A DNA stretch of 64,000 bases, taken from the NCBI RefSeq assembly GCF_009914765.1, contig NZ_WYDS01000019.1:1-64000 (forward strand). The letters run 5' to 3'. Source of the DNA: Halodesulfovibrio sp. MK-HDV. Its GTDB lineage: Bacteria; Desulfobacterota; Desulfovibrionia; Desulfovibrionales; Desulfovibrionaceae. A program made the position numbers and the translations under genes. The notes under the pieces were generated by a model that made no database searches, was not told where the DNA came from, and worked only from the letters and a program-made list of their open reading frames with translations. Positions 62,969 to 64,000 of the stretch are shown here, piece after piece (the first letter of the stretch is position 1; the number at the start of each line of letters is the position of its first letter).

Positions 62969-63310
62969 TTTTGCTTCCTTATTTCCTGTCGCTCAAATAA
63001 AAAAAAGGAGGCCCCTGCAAAAAGGCCACCCCGTAAACGACGGCCTCACGGCCACAGGATGTTTTCAGCAAACAGTGTATAGGGCGAACCCTTTATACCC
63101 TGCCTTGGCGCGCAACAATAGCACGACAGCAAACGCTGAACTGGTATTAACTATGCCCTTACGTATGCAAAGTCAAGGGATGGGGCGGAAAGTTTAGGGG
63201 TAGTTGTCAAGCTGTTTTTTTTATAAATGTAAGCGGTTTCTGGCTTTTATAAAGTTGTGTCGGGCGGAAGAATATAAAACCGACACACTTATAATGTTAT
63301 AGGCGGGAAT
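62969..63310. other. Intergenic region between rimP and the Rrf2 gene
   Basis: About 340 bp with no gene. It holds the operon's promoter (not placed) and a hairpin TGTGTCGG / CCGACACA (63256-63287) just after the Rrf2 stop, followed on the minus strand by ACTTTATAA: a possible weak terminator. Confidence 0.45.
63256..63287 (-). terminator. Weak terminator candidate of the Rrf2 gene
   Basis: 8-bp stem TGTGTCGG / CCGACACA, 16-nt loop, poor T-run. Confidence 0.4.
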
Positions 63311-63760
63311 TTAGACCCGAGGTGGAACAGAATCCGGCTGATTTTTAGGGCACAGTGACGTGTCGCGGATAAGGTCAGCTAACGAGAACTGATTGAGCTT
63401 GTGGTACATGGCTTTTGATGCTTCTTCCCACATGGTGCGGGTGAGGCATACGTGGATGCGTGGACAGCAGGAATGATTTTCATCACAGCCGTAGCATGGT
63501 TCCGTATTTTCCAGTGCCTGTACCAGTTCTCCCAGCCGTATTCTGGATGGGTTGCGTGAGAGGTGGTAGCCACCTTTGGCACCTAACGTGCTGTTAAGGT
63601 AGCCTTCCTTTTTAAGGTCACGCATAAGTTTTTCTAAATACTTAATGGATATTTCCTGCCGCATGGCCACGTCTTTAATGGAGACAGGGCCGTCCTCCTC
63701 GTTCATTGCGATGTCGAGGAGCATACGTGTTGCGTAGCGGCTTCTTGTGGTGAATTTCAT
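63311..63760 (-). CDS. Rrf2-family transcriptional regulator with Cys cluster
   Basis: 149 residues. Winged helix at the N-terminus (FTTRSRYATRMLLDIAM, VSIKDVAMRQEISIKYLEKLM, GAKGGYHLSR). Cysteines in PCYGCDENHSCCPRIHVC (near 92-109) suggest an Fe-S cluster as in IscR and RsrR, so it may sense redox or cluster supply. It is not next to isc/suf genes here. The upstream receiver-domain gene lies 20 bases away on the same strand. Confidence 0.88.
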   Translation of the reverse strand: MKFTTRSRYATRMLLDIAMNEEDGPVSIKDVAMRQEISIKYLEKLMRDLKKEGYLNSTLGAKGGYHLSRNPSRIRLGELVQALENTEPCYGCDENHSCCPRIHVCLTRTMWEEASKAMYHKLNQFSLADLIRDTSLCPKNQPDSVPPRV

Positions 63761-63780
63761 AATTCGAACCGGGGTAAAAG

Positions 63781-64000
63781 CTATTCGCCGAGAGTCTGTC
63801 GGATAATGGTGAGCATTCTGTCGGGATCAAATGGCTTGGTTACTGTCGCCACAGCATTGGGAATGGCCTGATGAATCTCTTTAGGGCCACCCACAAAAAT
63901 GAACGGAGTTTCCCTGTTGTAATTGCCGGAAGCAAGCTGCTTGTAGACCACTGCGCCAGAGTCGTTGCGCATTTCCATATTCAGGGTGATCAAATCAAAC
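63781..64000 (-). CDS. Receiver-domain protein, C-terminal fragment
   Basis: The last 73 codons of a response-regulator receiver domain, cut by the window edge. FDLITLNMEM aligns with the phospho-acceptor strand, but Asn stands where Asp is usual. The conserved Lys and Pro are kept in ATVTKPFDPDRML. The domain ends near the stop, so nothing follows it; what precedes it lies outside the window. If the Asn is real, this is a phosphorylation-independent receiver. Confidence 0.7.
   Translation of the reverse strand, partial: FDLITLNMEMRNDSGAVVYKQLASGNYNRETPFIFVGGPKEIHQAIPNAVATVTKPFDPDRMLTIIRQTLGE

Overview
The window looks like ordinary chromosome from a free-living anaerobic sulfate reducer of the Desulfovibrionaceae. 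It is moderately AT-rich, which would fit a marine lineage such as Halodesulfovibrio (inference; the genus was not tested). The grounds are a Desulfovibrio-type homotrimeric porin, an orange-protein-like operon (two Fe-S/MinD ATPases, two NifX-like proteins, DUF134), a carboxy(nor)spermidine polyamine pathway, a protein acetyltransferase divergent from acs, and an rimP-nusA-ylxR-infB operon with nrnA-truB-rpsO-pnp downstream. I see no prophage, insertion sequence, CRISPR array or rRNA operon.

Layout. 0-10 kb: a frameshifted IHF/HU gene, a HIT protein, a radical SAM protein and a porin, then eight identical-copy tRNA genes (four Val-TAC, four Asp-GTC) in three clusters separated by an RluA-type pseudouridine synthase and ridA. 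An FMN reductase, a CHASE-GGDEF cyclase and a DMT transporter follow. 10-16 kb: the orange-protein-like operon, then a two-gene version of a long RluA-family enzyme and two small conserved-looking genes. 16-28 kb: NDH-2, an HDOD protein, a sigma54 activator, and directly behind it a palindromic site, a sigma54 promoter and a roughly 460-nt structured transcript that I cannot assign to a family. Then acs(-) and an acetyltransferase(+), divergent around a large inverted repeat. 28-38 kb: HU, DUF523-DUF1722, a HAD hydrolase, psd-pssA, a leucine leader peptide and leuACDB. 37-48 kb (minus strand): phosphoesterase, speB, nspC, carboxynorspermidine synthase, speA, a VOC protein, pepA and malic enzyme. 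48-52.6 kb: two probable flagellar-chaperone-like genes and three tandem paralogous lipoproteins. 52.6-64 kb (minus strand): pnp, rpsO, truB, nrnA, infB, ylxR, nusA, rimP, an Rrf2 regulator and a partial receiver domain.

How it works together. speA, speB, the synthase and nspC give a full arginine-to-spermidine-type route without S-adenosylmethionine decarboxylase. acs and the acetyltransferase form a likely enzyme/modifier pair. psd and pssA make phosphatidylethanolamine. leuACDB follows a leader peptide containing Leu codons. The translation/RNA operons form one gene block, but infB carries two single-base frameshifts and rbfA is not at its usual place.

The most interesting candidate is the self-contained module at 19.7-22.4 kb: sigma54 activator, tandem palindrome, AT-rich spacer, -24/-12 promoter, hairpin-rich RNA and intrinsic terminator. 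Second tier: the tandem lipoprotein family, the split RluA pair, the A7 frameshifts (one in an IHF gene, two in the essential infB), and several inverted-repeat elements in intergenic DNA.
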